A stretch of DNA of 6,957 nt from Bacillota bacterium (GTDB lineage Bacteria > Bacillota > Clostridia > Lachnospirales > Lachnospiraceae), in the NCBI GenBank assembly GCA_023425485.1, contig JAFACO010000352.1, forward strand, positions 1 through 6,957, in the 5' to 3' direction. The position numbers and the translations under genes are program-made. Positions within the stretch are counted from its first letter, which is position 1; every line of letters starts with the position of its first letter. The notes below the pieces were generated by a model. That model did no database searches, was not told where the DNA came from, and worked only from the letters and a program-made list of their open reading frames with translations. This document shows positions 1 to 5,354 of the stretch, one piece after another.

Positions 1-1
1 C

Positions 2-145
2 AGTATGACTACTTCAAAGCTAATGGAAGGTGTAGTATTTGATCAGGATTTAAAAAAACTTCTTGAAAAATGCGTGGAATCATCCATTACAGATATAAAT
101 GAACTTCAGCAATTGATAAAAATGGCTCCAGAAATAGAATTGTGA
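2..145 (+). CDS. Small spore coat-type protein, 3' end only (YraG/YraE-like)
   Basis: Only the last 47 codons lie in the window; the frame is open from base 2 to the TGA at 143-145. An ATG at position 5 could start a 46-residue protein, but it has no ribosome binding site within the window, and the peptide aligns without gaps to the interior of the 80-residue protein encoded at 1686-1928. Nine of 34 residues are identical, including the D-x-x-L-K-x-x-L and N-E-L positions, so I read this as a truncated paralogue whose start is upstream. The function is not established; small proteins of this type sit beside CotF-like genes in sporulation operons. By position it would correspond to B. subtilis yraG, the first gene of yraG-yraF-adhB-yraE-yraD (from memory). 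The next gene follows after an 8-nt gap, which implies cotranscription. Confidence 0.6.
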   Translation, partial: SMTTSKLMEGVVFDQDLKKLLEKCVESSITDINELQQLIKMAPEIEL

Positions 146-148
146 GGG
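144..148 (+). promoter_or_regulatory. Ribosome binding site deciding the start of the first CotF-like gene
   Basis: The GAGGG at 144-148 lies 5 nt before the ATG at 154. The alternative GTG at 142, which would overlap the preceding stop codon, has no purine-rich site in front of it. I therefore place the start at 154. Confidence 0.5.
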
Positions 149-153
149 AAATT

Positions 154-516
154 ATGATAAATGATTATACGGAAATAAGAAATGCAGAGGGAATGCCCAA
201 ATTGATTGATATGAATATGGGTTTATCGTTCTTGCTCAACTCTAAAAATGGAGTGCGTAACTTGGCGATTGCTCTATCCGAGACAGCATCACCGAAGGTC
301 AGACAAGCATTACGTGAACAAATAAATAATGCAATTGATTTACATGGAGAGATAACCGACCTTTTGATAGCAAAAGGCTGGTTTGATCCAGTTGATTTAA
401 AGAAACAGTTTAATAAGGATATCGAATCATCAACAACAATGAGTCAAATAGCCGCACTTAATTTGTTCCCAGGTGACACAAGCCGCCTTGGTACATTTGC
501 AACTCCGGAAAAGTAA
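154..516 (+). CDS. CotF-like spore coat protein (YraF-like)
   Basis: This 120-residue protein (from ATG 154; 124 residues if GTG 142 is used) is a CotF-family spore coat protein. The core at about residues 30-77 is helical and contains the family pattern S-P-x-x-R-x-x-L-x-x-Q-x-N-x-A-I-D-x-H, followed by L-x-I-A-K-G-W-F. Twenty-one of 48 residues in this core are identical, without gaps, to the CotF-like protein at 1925-2227. No signal peptide or membrane segment is visible. CotF-family proteins are structural components laid down on the developing spore, and no enzyme activity is expected. The C-terminal tail (about 95-120) is low in charge and is not shared with the paralogue. The dehydrogenase gene begins 14 nt downstream. 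Family assignment is firm; equivalence to yraF rests on gene order and length. Confidence 0.85.
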   Translation: MINDYTEIRNAEGMPKLIDMNMGLSFLLNSKNGVRNLAIALSETASPKVRQALREQINNAIDLHGEITDLLIAKGWFDPVDLKKQFNKDIESSTTMSQIAALNLFPGDTSRLGTFATPEK

Positions 517-530
517 AGAGGTGATGTAAG

Positions 531-1667
531 ATGAAAGCAGTAACATTTCAGGGTATAAAAAGGGTAGAGGTAAAGAATGTACCAGACTCAAAAATCAAAA
601 AGAAGGATGACATCATTGTAAAAATCACGAGTTCCGCAATCTGTGGTTCGGATTTGCATCTGATTCATGATATGATTCCAAATGTAAAACAGGATTATAT
701 CATTGGGCATGAGCCAATGGGAATTGTTGAAGAAGTTGGGCCAGAGGTTAAAAAGGTTAAGAAGGGTGACAGAGTTGTTATTCCATTTAATATCAGCTGT
801 GGGCATTGTTATTATTGTGAGCACGGATTTACCAGTATGTGTGATAACTCAAATCCACATGGCGAAAGTGGTGCTTTCTATGGTTATTCAGAGACGTTTG
901 GTGGTTATCCCGGAGGGCAAGCAGAATTTTTAAGAGTTCCATACGGTAATTTTACACCTTTTGTCCTTCCGGAAAACTGTGAACTTGAAGATGAAAAGCT
1001 TGTTCTTATGGCCGATGCTATGGCAACCGCTTACTGGAGTGTTGTAAATGCAGGGGTTACCGCAGGGAATACGGTTATAGTTTTAGGGTGTGGACCGGTT
1101 GGTCTTCTGGCACAGAAATTTTGCTGGATGTTCGGAGCAAGCAGGGTTATCGCAGTGGATTATATTGATTATCGTTTGAAACATGCGAAAGACCATAATC
1201 AGGTCGAAATAGTTAACTTTGAATTACACAACAATACAGGAGAATATCTGCGAGATTTAACTCATGGTGGTGCTGATATAGTAATTGACTGTGTCGGTAT
1301 GGATGGGAAAATGACACCGCTGGAATTCGTTGCCGCTGGTGCAAAATTGCAGAGTGGTGCCTTGGGCGGATTTGTTATAGCGACACAAGCTGTTAGAAAG
1401 TGTGGTATAATTCAGGTCACAGGTGTGTATGGTGGTCGATATAATGGGTTCCCTTTTGGTGACATAATGAATAGAAATATTACAATTAGAACAGGTCAGG
1501 CTCCAATTATTCCCTATATGGAAACACTTTATCAGCTAATAGCAGATAATAAAATTGATCCAAGCGATATTGTCACCCATCGTTTGCCGTTAGATGATGC
1601 TGAACATGGGTATCATGCTTTTGATACAAAAACAGAAGACTGCATTAAAGTAATTCTAAAACCGTAA
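531..1667 (+). CDS. adhB: Zinc-dependent alcohol / formaldehyde-type dehydrogenase (AdhB-like)
   Basis: This 378-residue enzyme is a medium-chain zinc alcohol dehydrogenase, close to the glutathione-independent formaldehyde dehydrogenase branch. The N-terminal GroES-like domain carries the catalytic zinc ligands C38 (in I-C-G-S-D-L-H) and H60-E61 (G-H-E), with D162 as a plausible further ligand. The four cysteines C90, C93, C96 and C104 form the structural zinc site. The Rossmann domain starts near residue 180 with G-C-G-P-V-G (186-191), and D210 at the end of the second strand suggests NAD rather than NADP. A glycine-rich stretch at 124-132 ending G-G-Q-A-E-F is typical of the formaldehyde-dehydrogenase branch. 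The start has a strong AGAGGTGAT site at 517-525. The gene is flanked by coat-type genes on both sides, as in B. subtilis yraGF-adhB-yraED, so expression during sporulation is likely. The true substrate is unknown; aldehyde detoxification in or on the spore is only an inference. Confidence 0.88.
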   Translation: MKAVTFQGIKRVEVKNVPDSKIKKKDDIIVKITSSAICGSDLHLIHDMIPNVKQDYIIGHEPMGIVEEVGPEVKKVKKGDRVVIPFNISCGHCYYCEHGFTSMCDNSNPHGESGAFYGYSETFGGYPGGQAEFLRVPYGNFTPFVLPENCELEDEKLVLMADAMATAYWSVVNAGVTAGNTVIVLGCGPVGLLAQKFCWMFGASRVIAVDYIDYRLKHAKDHNQVEIVNFELHNNTGEYLRDLTHGGADIVIDCVGMDGKMTPLEFVAAGAKLQSGALGGFVIATQAVRKCGIIQVTGVYGGRYNGFPFGDIMNRNITIRTGQAPIIPYMETLYQLIADNKIDPSDIVTHRLPLDDAEHGYHAFDTKTEDCIKVILKP

Positions 1668-1685
1668 TAGGAGGTTAGATAAAAT

Positions 1686-1928
1686 ATGATTACACCAAGT
1701 GAAACACTACAGCTAAATGAGCTTTTGACGCTGAAAAGCCTAAGTTTAACAAAAGCTCTCTTGATGTCACCAATGATTACTGACACTGAGCTTAAGGATA
1801 TTTTGACGAGAGAAACTGGAATATGTGAAAACCATATGAATGAACTGAAAGATTATATGGAGTTATCAAATGTAAAAAATGAAAATGCGGTAAACAACGC
1901 TACAGAAGATGGGGGGATTGAAGCATGA
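1686..1928 (+). CDS. Small spore coat-type protein (YraE-like)
   Basis: This 80-residue protein has no signal peptide or membrane segment. Residues 8-60 look like two amphipathic helices (L-N-E-L-L-x-L-K-S-L-S-L-x-K-A-L-L, then a segment ending H-M-N-E-L-K-D), followed by an Asn/Glu-rich tail at 61-80. It is paralogous to the truncated protein at the window start. An AGGAGGT site at 1669-1675 serves the ATG with a rather long 10-nt spacing. The stop codon overlaps the start of the next gene in ATGA, which points to translational coupling and a fixed ratio with that CotF-like partner. Length and position fit YraE in the B. subtilis cluster. The molecular role is unknown; a coat or coat-assembly role is inferred from context. 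Confidence 0.72.
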   Translation: MITPSETLQLNELLTLKSLSLTKALLMSPMITDTELKDILTRETGICENHMNELKDYMELSNVKNENAVNNATEDGGIEA

Positions 1929-2227
1929 CGATATTAAGCGGTATTGCGCATATGGCTGGACTTAACGATCAGGTGATTGCTACGGATTTTGTAGTATCGT
2001 TAAAAAGTGCAATTCAAAATTATGGTGTTGCTATTACCGAAGTAACTTCACCCGATCTAAGAAATCTCCTAAAAAAGCAGTTAAACGATGCGATTGATAC
2101 CCACGAAGAGATATCAAACTTAATGATTGCAAAGGGGTATTATCACGCTTATAATGTACAGGAACAGAAAAATGAAGTTCTAAAGGTTTCACAGACTGCA
2201 CTTGATTTAAAGGAAGCAAAAAAATAG
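1925..2227 (+). CDS. CotF-like spore coat protein (YraD-like)
   Basis: This 100-residue CotF-family protein has its core at about residues 26-73, with the same T/S-S-P-x-x-R-x-x-L-x-x-Q-x-N-x-A-I-D-x-H pattern and the L-M-I-A-K-G-Y-Y block seen in the paralogue at 154-516. The C-terminus is lysine-rich and probably flexible. The ATG overlaps the upstream stop codon by 4 nt (ATGA). The site before it is an unusual run of six G at 1911-1916 rather than a normal AGGAGG, so translation may depend partly on ribosomes arriving from the gene before. A strong terminator follows within 40 nt, making this the last gene of the coat operon. The family call is firm; the specific coat layer is not known. 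Confidence 0.85.
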   Translation: MTILSGIAHMAGLNDQVIATDFVVSLKSAIQNYGVAITEVTSPDLRNLLKKQLNDAIDTHEEISNLMIAKGYYHAYNVQEQKNEVLKVSQTALDLKEAKK

Positions 2228-2234
2228 AGAACTT

Positions 2235-2265
2235 AAAGGGTTAGCAGAGATTGCTAACCTTTTTT
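2235..2265 (+). terminator. Rho-independent terminator of the coat operon
   Basis: A perfect 8-bp stem pairs 2239-2246 (GGTTAGCA) with 2252-2259 (TGCTAACC) around a 5-nt loop. A/T pairs extend it outward, and six T follow at 2260-2265. It lies just after the last CotF-like gene. Confidence 0.93.
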
Positions 2266-2296
2266 AATATATTCTCATTAACTTGAGACATAAATA

Positions 2297-2325
2297 ATGC
2301 TTCGCAGGATATAGTATAGTATAAT
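2297..2325 (+). promoter_or_regulatory. Candidate SigA promoter for the two-domain acetyltransferase
   Basis: A perfect TATAAT lies at 2320-2325. The sequence 17 nt upstream (ATGCTT, 2297-2302) is a poor -35 box, and a better TTGAGA at 2283-2288 is too far away. Transcription from here would give a leader of about 100 nt with no clear structure. The call is tentative. Confidence 0.3.
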
Positions 2326-2435
2326 GGTAATACATGTTAGTGGACAAGTTAATAACTATAGGATTTTATGTAAAGGTATAACATTTAGTAAGTGTAAAGT
2401 TTTATGATGAATTAAATAAAAGTGAGGTAGGTTGA

Positions 2436-3287
2436 ATGATTAGTTATAAAAAATGTAGTGAGGTAAGTGAAGATAAGATATTTGAAGCTTTTCAAATCGG
2501 CTTCTCTGATTATATGATTCAGTTTAATATGTCAAAGGATTTTTTTATTCAGCGTTTTTTTGGACCGGAGGGAAATGGTATAGAACATTCTTTTATTGCC
2601 CTCGATGAAGATAAGGCGGTGGGCCTTAATTTAGGAGGTATTAAAGTATATGAAGGGACAAAGACGCTAAGATGTGGTGCGCTATGCATTCATCCAGAAT
2701 ATCGGGGGACTGAGCTAAGTAAAAGGCTTTTTGAGCTTCATAAGGAAGTCGCTGTAGAAACCTGTTGCAAACAGATGTTTTTGGAGGTTATAGCAGGGAA
2801 TGACAGAGCAATAAGCTTTTATAAGAAAATGGGCTATGAAAAAGTATACGATATGGAATATTACTCTCATAATAATCCTACAGAACTTAAGAGAGATGTT
2901 CCTAATAATATAAAAATAGAAAGAATAGACATGGATACACTTATCAACTTCCGTCAGGGCATCCATGATATACATATTAATTGGCAGAATGATTTGGATT
3001 ATATTAGTCAAATTGAAGGTCAAGTGCATTATGGAGTGTTTAAAGACAAAAGCCTTATAGGTGGGCTAAGTATCCACACCAAAGGTAAAGTTAGCTTTCT
3101 ATGGATTGGTTCCAAACACCGCCATCAAGGGATTGGAAGCAACCTTATCTATCACGCAGTTAAAGAGCTTAGCATTGAGAAATTAAGTATTAATTTTTCC
3201 AACAATGTTAAACTTCTAGGTTTTATCAAATGCTTAAATTTTTCAAAAGACTCAATTTCGCAATATGAAATGTATCAATTCTTATAA
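2436..3287 (+). CDS. Two-domain GNAT N-acetyltransferase
   Basis: This 283-residue cytoplasmic protein consists of two tandem GNAT folds, expected to use acetyl-CoA. Domain 1 (about 1-145) has the strand-loop I-H-P-E-Y-R-G (85-91) and a clear motif B, N-D-R-A-I-S-F-Y-K-K-M-G-Y (122-134). Its acetyl-CoA pyrophosphate loop reads R-G-T-E-L-S, lacking the last two usual small residues of R-G-x-G-x-G/A. Domain 2 (about 158-283) has a normal loop, R229-H-Q-G-I-G-S, but a weaker end. The two halves may therefore have split duties, with domain 2 the likelier site of acetyl-CoA binding. The start is supported by GAGGT at 2424-2428, 7 nt upstream. The gene stands alone between two terminators. The substrate cannot be predicted; a small amine, antibiotic or protein N-terminus are all possible. 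Confidence 0.82.
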   Translation: MISYKKCSEVSEDKIFEAFQIGFSDYMIQFNMSKDFFIQRFFGPEGNGIEHSFIALDEDKAVGLNLGGIKVYEGTKTLRCGALCIHPEYRGTELSKRLFELHKEVAVETCCKQMFLEVIAGNDRAISFYKKMGYEKVYDMEYYSHNNPTELKRDVPNNIKIERIDMDTLINFRQGIHDIHINWQNDLDYISQIEGQVHYGVFKDKSLIGGLSIHTKGKVSFLWIGSKHRHQGIGSNLIYHAVKELSIEKLSINFSNNVKLLGFIKCLNFSKDSISQYEMYQFL

Positions 3288-3307
3288 TTATTAAAATCAT
3301 ATGACAC

Positions 3308-3341
3308 AAAAAACGTAAGCAAAAGAAAGCTTGCGTTTTTT
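3308..3341 (+). terminator. Rho-independent terminator after the two-domain GNAT gene
   Basis: The arms at 3308-3320 and 3329-3341 form a 13-bp stem with a single T-G wobble around an 8-nt A-rich loop. The A-rich left and T-rich right arms would let it work on the opposite strand too. It begins about 20 nt past the stop codon. Confidence 0.9.
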
Positions 3342-3384
3342 GCTTTAGACAAACTGCATTGATATACAGATATTAGGAATACTA

Positions 3385-3415
3385 TTGACATTAAAGCTAC
3401 TTGAACGTTTATAAT
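3385..3415 (+). promoter_or_regulatory. Promoter of the GNAT-MerR-Rnk operon with MerR-type 19-nt spacing
   Basis: A perfect TTGACA (3385-3390) and a perfect TATAAT (3410-3415) are separated by 19 nt, against the usual 17. That spacing is characteristic of promoters that MerR-family activators untwist, and a MerR gene lies downstream in the same operon. Only a weak dyad (AAA at 3393-3395 against TTT at 3408-3410) is visible in the spacer. A TTTATA at 3408-3413 would give a normal 17-nt spacing, so ordinary SigA use is not excluded. The expected transcription start is near 3421-3422. Confidence 0.7.
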
Positions 3416-3477
3416 AGTCGTGTATGGAAAGAACCGTCATAGTACCATGGAGCTATGAAAGGCTTTTATTATATTAT

Positions 3478-3484
3478 GAAAGGA
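3478..3484 (+). promoter_or_regulatory. Ribosome binding site deciding the start of the second GNAT gene
   Basis: The GAAAGGA lies 8 nt before the ATG at 3493. The upstream in-frame ATG at 3424 has no such site and would lie almost at the predicted transcription start, so 3493 is preferred. Confidence 0.65.
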
Positions 3485-3492
3485 ATGATATA

Positions 3493-4005
3493 ATGGAAGC
3501 ACTCGATGTGACCCTGACTCAGGAAGTAACGCGAAAAGATGCTTTAATCATTGGAGAATGGCTAGGAAATACGGAAATAACAAAATATCTAAATGAAGCG
3601 AAGAATATCTCTTCTGAAATTAACGATATTGTAAGTAAATTTAATACAGATATCATGACACATTTATTTAACCGAAATGGAACCTTTTGCATGATATTAC
3701 ATGGTGCTAATGAGCCTGTGGGCTTTTTAAAATTAGTTCGAAAAAATGTTGAGGCAGAGATCGTGCTTGTAATTGGCGAGAAAGAAAAGTGGGGGCAAGG
3801 AATAGGAACCAAATCCATTGAACAAGGCCTTAGTAAGGCATTTTTTCAGTGGAGAATGCCTCGTGTCATTGCAAAGATACATCCGGGAAATATTCGATCG
3901 GTAAAAGCATTTGAAAAGACAGGCTTTCATTTTGAAAGTAATTTAAGTAATTGCAGATTATATAGTATGACGATGGAGCGGTATATAAAACGAATTCTTA
4001 CATAG
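3493..4005 (+). CDS. RimJ/RimL-type GNAT N-acetyltransferase
   Basis: This is a 170-residue single-domain GNAT protein. The N-terminal part has the L-T-Q-E-V-T-R-K-D-A pattern and the W-L-G-N-T-E-I-T-K-Y-L segment often seen in acetyltransferases of the RimJ/RimL and aminoglycoside/spermidine type. The acetyl-CoA loop is W-G-Q-G-I-G-T (about 100-106), and motif B is H-P-G-N-I-R-S-V-K-A-F-E-K-T-G-F (about 130-145), both intact, so the enzyme should be active. The frame stays open upstream to ATG 3424 (193 residues), but that start lacks a ribosome binding site. MerR and Rnk-like genes follow, apparently in one transcript. Regulation by the adjacent MerR protein is plausible, which would make this enzyme part of a response to a small molecule. 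The substrate is unknown. Confidence 0.85.
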   Translation: MEALDVTLTQEVTRKDALIIGEWLGNTEITKYLNEAKNISSEINDIVSKFNTDIMTHLFNRNGTFCMILHGANEPVGFLKLVRKNVEAEIVLVIGEKEKWGQGIGTKSIEQGLSKAFFQWRMPRVIAKIHPGNIRSVKAFEKTGFHFESNLSNCRLYSMTMERYIKRILT

Positions 4006-4049
4006 GCTCCTTTTATAGAACAGGTAAAATAAATAGAGGTGGATACTAA

Positions 4050-4796
4050 ATGCAATTGAAAAATACATTTACAATTGGAGAAATATCACGCTTATTAAAT
4101 ATTCCAAAGTCTACAATTCGCTATTGGGAAAGTGAAGGCTTGATTAAGTTGCCCAGAGATAACGTAAACAATTATCGAAAGTATAACCATGGTTCTATTT
4201 ACACTATTTCTGACCTGGCGCATTTTAGATGTCTGCGTATGTCACTGCATGAGATGAAAATATTACCGAGATTGTCTCCTGATGAGCTATCCGATTCCTT
4301 AGTAGAGCTTGAAAGTGATTTGGATCAGAAACTACAGGAACTATATACAGCAAAGGAATATATCAATAAAAAGAAGGAATGTATCAAGGAATATAATCGA
4401 ATGCTTGAGCATCAGTACGAAGAGGAAGAGCCGGATTATGACCGTATCTATTCCTTTAGCGTAGATGACACAGAAGCATGGTCCATCTATATCAAGGATC
4501 AATATCAGAGTGTTTTACTTTATAATTCATTGGATAAGAAAATAGAAACAGGATTAGCAGTTACAACTACGGAGAAACAAGAAATCCTCTGGATGAAAAA
4601 TGAGAAATCTAAATATCTATCCTTTGTACTAAAGGTGGATTACAGCAGTCCGTCAATAGATGCCTATCAGCCGCATCTGGAATATCTTGAAGCTAAAGGA
4701 TATCAGGTGTCTAATATTTTCGCCCGTTATCTGTTTTCTGCATGCGATGGGAAATATTATGACTATTACAAGGCTTATGCAGAAATAAGTAATTGA
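4050..4796 (+). CDS. MerR-family transcriptional regulator with C-terminal effector-type domain
   Basis: This 248-residue regulator has a classic MerR winged helix-turn-helix at residues 7-50 (F-T-I-G-E-I-S-R-L-L, then S-T-I-R-Y-W-E-S-E-G-L-I, then a wing with N-Y-R-K-Y). A long helix at about 78-122, rich in Glu, Lys and Leu, should form the antiparallel coiled-coil dimer. Residues 130-248 form a separate domain rich in Tyr, Trp and Phe, like the ligand-binding modules of BmrR-type regulators, although I cannot name the family. The cysteines are few and scattered (61, 111, 232), with no metal-binding pair, so an organic ligand is more likely than a metal. The start has an AGAGGTGG site at 4035-4042. 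The gene lies 44 nt after the acetyltransferase without a terminator and 38 nt before the Rnk-like start. Autoregulation through the promoter at 3385-3415 is inferred. Confidence 0.88.
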   Translation: MQLKNTFTIGEISRLLNIPKSTIRYWESEGLIKLPRDNVNNYRKYNHGSIYTISDLAHFRCLRMSLHEMKILPRLSPDELSDSLVELESDLDQKLQELYTAKEYINKKKECIKEYNRMLEHQYEEEEPDYDRIYSFSVDDTEAWSIYIKDQYQSVLLYNSLDKKIETGLAVTTTEKQEILWMKNEKSKYLSFVLKVDYSSPSIDAYQPHLEYLEAKGYQVSNIFARYLFSACDGKYYDYYKAYAEISN

Positions 4797-4820
4797 ATAT
4801 TGTTTTGAATATACAGCAGG

Positions 4821-4827
4821 AAGGAGG
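4821..4827 (+). promoter_or_regulatory. Ribosome binding site deciding a TTG start for the Rnk-like gene
   Basis: The AAGGAGG lies 7 nt before TTG 4835. The earlier in-frame TTG at 4793 overlaps the MerR stop codon and has no ribosome binding site, and the G-G-G stretch it would add is just this site translated. Confidence 0.8.
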
Positions 4828-4834
4828 AGGAGCG

Positions 4835-5215
4835 TTGACAGAGCCAATTTACATTACCTATACCGATAAAGAGGAATTAAGCAAATTAATTGAGGATAGC
4901 AGGCATAATGAACGAAGGTCAAACCTTTACATAAAGAAGTTAGAGGCAGAGCTTAACCGAGCAGAGGTAAAAAGTGCAGATGAACTATCCAAAGACATCG
5001 TAAGAATGAATTCAAAAGTAAGTTTACTTGTGGATGGTTCTACAGAAGAAATAACCTTGGTGTACCCGCAGCAGGCCAATGTACTTAAGAATAAAATTTC
5101 AGTTCTATCTCCAATGGGTACTGCAATACTGGGTTACAGAGTAGGAAGTACGGTAGAATGGGAAGTGCCGGATGGAATAATTGAAATTGTTGTAACTGGT
5201 GTTGTACAAGAATAA
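4835..5215 (+). CDS. Rnk-like / GreA-GreB C-terminal domain protein
   Basis: This 126-residue protein (TTG start) resembles Rnk, the regulator of nucleoside diphosphate kinase. Residues 11-52 form a short charged helical region. Residues 55-122 form the FKBP-like GreA/GreB C-terminal domain, recognised from V-R-M-N-S-K-V, the E-E-I-T-L-V-Y-P strand, and I-S-V-L-S-P-M-G-T-A-I-L-G-Y-R-V-G. GreA-family proteins bind RNA polymerase at the secondary channel; Rnk does so too, but its coiled coil is too short to stimulate transcript cleavage. This protein likewise lacks a full Gre coiled coil, so it may compete with GreA or adjust transcription rather than rescue stalled polymerase. It is the third gene of the acetyltransferase-MerR unit, an unexpected setting. 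The domain is firm; the role in this operon is unknown. Confidence 0.82.
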   Translation: MTEPIYITYTDKEELSKLIEDSRHNERRSNLYIKKLEAELNRAEVKSADELSKDIVRMNSKVSLLVDGSTEEITLVYPQQANVLKNKISVLSPMGTAILGYRVGSTVEWEVPDGIIEIVVTGVVQE

Positions 5216-5240
5216 ATTACTTATGAAAGAAAGTAGTTTT
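5214..5240 (+). terminator. Weak terminator-like hairpin after the Rnk-like gene
   Basis: A 9-bp stem with one T-G wobble pairs 5214-5222 with 5231-5239 around an 8-nt loop. It overlaps the stop codon, is AT-rich, and has only four T at its end, so termination would be partial at best. It is the only candidate end for this operon before the ferritin-like gene. Confidence 0.35.
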
Positions 5241-5295
5241 AAAAGGAGTTGGAATATTAGGATTTATACATAGTTAATAAAGCAAGCAGAAAGGA

Positions 5296-5323
5296 ACATG
5301 TTTCTCATCAATTTCATATAATA
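5296..5323 (+). promoter_or_regulatory. Candidate SigK-like sporulation promoter
   Basis: CATATAATA at 5315-5323 fits the SigK -10 pattern CATAnnnTA exactly, and an AC at 5296-5297, 17 nt upstream, fits the short SigK -35 element. The same bases include a TATAAT (5317-5322), so SigA use is possible, but no SigA -35 box is visible at the right distance. It lies about 30 nt before the ferritin-like gene. Confidence 0.4.
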
Positions 5324-5354
5324 TTAAAAGTATTATAAGTTAGAGGAGACAAGT

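Noticed and set aside
5..145. Complete 46-residue gene starting at ATG 5
   Set aside because: The peptide aligns to the interior, not the start, of its 80-residue paralogue, and no ribosome binding site is visible, so the true start is taken to lie upstream of the window.
142..153. GTG start for the first CotF-like protein
   Set aside because: There is no ribosome binding site before it, whereas ATG 154 has GAGGG at a workable distance. The GTGA overlap with the preceding stop makes it not impossible.
588..824. Minus-strand open frames inside the dehydrogenase, the acetyltransferases and the MerR gene
   Set aside because: They are antisense to well-supported genes, have no ribosome binding sites that I could find, and their translations look like shadows of the coding strand.
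3489..3494. TATAAT overlapping the acetyltransferase start codon as a promoter
   Set aside because: It has no matching -35 box, and transcription would begin inside the gene. The better promoter lies at 3385-3415.
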